Of a stretch of DNA of 5,732 bases, positions 5,384-5,732 are shown in pieces. The notes beneath the pieces are model-generated. The model ran no database searches, was not told the DNA's origin, and worked only from the letters and a program-made list of their open reading frames with translations. This stretch comes from Bacteroidota bacterium (GTDB lineage: Bacteria > Bacteroidota > Bacteroidia > UBA8524). The stretch spans positions 1-5,732 of the forward strand of contig DQHT01000033.1 in assembly GCA_003531115.1 (NCBI GenBank). Reading direction: 5' to 3'. The translations under genes were made by a program, and so were the position numbers. Position 1 is the first letter of the stretch; each line of letters opens with the position of its first letter.

Positions 5384-5636
5384 GTCGGGTGAAGAAGTCC
5401 CCCTGGCCGGTCAGGCGCTCTGCGCCGACCGGCTCTTTCGCCTCCAGCGGGAGGATTCGGGGATTGAGCACGCACTTGGTTGTATCTTCACACAGGTTAG
5501 CCCGAGCTGGCGGGTTTGAAGCGGTCGGTGCAGAGTTCCTGAACGCTTCAAGGGGAAGGACAGGTGATGGTCCGGGGTTTCTGCATGGCGAAGGCTTATT
5601 ACTCAATATTACATTCTTTGCTCCCCCTTTTTGTTC
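5384..5636. other. GC-rich hairpin cluster, possible structured RNA or repeat element
   Basis: This segment carries several hairpins. 5406-5433 is a 12-bp stem with one bulged A and a TCT loop. CCTCC (5441-5445) pairs with GGAGG (5450-5454). CCCG (5501-5504) pairs with CGGG (5511-5514). TGAAGCG (5517-5523) pairs with CGCTTCA (5544-5550), and GGAC (5558-5561) with GTCC (5570-5573). In addition, 5418-5431 can pair with 5522-5535. It is flanked by a CCCC/GGGG palindrome on each side. No known RNA class (tmRNA, RNase P, 6S, SRP, riboswitch) is recognisable, and the strand is undetermined. It may instead be a dispersed intergenic element. Confidence 0.35.
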
Positions 5637-5656
5637 AACCCCTTCGGGGTTGTTTT
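5637..5656 (+). terminator. Third AACCCCTTCGGGGTT hairpin, weak terminator candidate
   Basis: AACCCC-TTC-GGGGTT at 5637-5651 is identical to the stem-loop of the terminator at 4948-4962, but is followed only by GTTTT. It could end a plus-strand transcript from the preceding GC-rich segment. With a short T-run its strength is uncertain. Confidence 0.5.
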
Positions 5657-5732
5657 CAAATAATACCATCCTGCCACGGGTTTTCCTCGCCGTCGCTTTC
5701 GGAAGGATTCGTTAATCTGGAAAATTCGTCAA

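Larger units (their letters stand above)
4972..5732. other. Gene-free, structure-rich stretch
   Basis: I see no credible coding region in this 761-base stretch. Open frames exist on both strands (5157-5369 +, 5350-5715 +, 5373-5669 -), but they overlap, run through palindromes and homopolymers, and have low-complexity, proline/serine/glycine/arginine-rich translations. The stretch instead holds palindromes, a short-period repeat, a G10 tract and a GC-rich hairpin cluster, listed separately. The last ~75 bases (5658-5732) show nothing distinctive. Confidence 0.7.

Noticed and set aside
4997..5596. 9-nt inverted match AGCCTTCGC (4997-5005) / GCGAAGGCT (5588-5596)
   Set aside because: A 9-nt match between two places in ~800 bases is about what chance gives.
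5350..5715. 121-codon open frame on the plus strand
   Set aside because: It runs through the TGACCCC palindrome and the GC-rich hairpins, has an R/S/G-rich composition with no recognisable fold, and fully overlaps an equally open frame on the other strand (5373-5669). Both look like products of composition.

Overview
The window looks like a stretch of a Bacteroidota chromosome, probably a Cytophagia, Chitinophagia or Saprospiria relative. I judge this from four things: the genes lack Shine-Dalgarno sequences and start after A-rich leaders; promoter-like TAnnTTTG elements are present; intergenic aaccccttcggggtt hairpins recur; and the gene content fits (a RecQ/UvrD-type helicase C-terminus, a secreted MORN_2/YwqK-like protein, several exported proteins of unknown function). 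No rRNA, tRNA, CRISPR array or complete insertion sequence is visible.

Left part (3-1617): three genes head to tail with 9-nt and 1-nt gaps, so very likely co-transcribed. The first is the C-terminal end of a superfamily 1 helicase that runs in from the left edge. The second is a 97-residue protein with a two-helix glycine zipper. The third is a 250-residue zeta-toxin-like P-loop kinase. No epsilon-type antitoxin is seen; the glycine-zipper protein sits where one might be expected. This cluster is the best candidate in the window for an undescribed system, either toxin-antitoxin or defence-like.

Middle part (1757-4819): a zinc-ribbon protein of unknown function; a secreted protein ending in about four MORN_2-type repeats, with a plausible Bacteroidota promoter; an intergenic spacer built from two short-period repeats; a 412-residue exported protein of unknown function; and a 48-residue membrane protein that starts in the last codons of the preceding gene (ATGA overlap) and looks cut short. 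A coding-like fragment in another frame overlaps its end, suggesting a decayed junction.

Right part (about 4876-5732): more than 850 bases with no credible gene but dense in secondary structure. It holds a good rho-independent terminator, a 53-nt nested palindrome, two further TTCGGGG hairpins, a 15-bp palindrome, a 9-nt periodic AATC repeat ending in TAGTTCAGAC, a G10 tract, and a GC-rich segment (5384-5636) with several hairpins. In that segment one strand arm can pair with either of two partners. It may be an accumulation of intergenic repeat elements or hold a structured RNA; the sequence alone does not decide.
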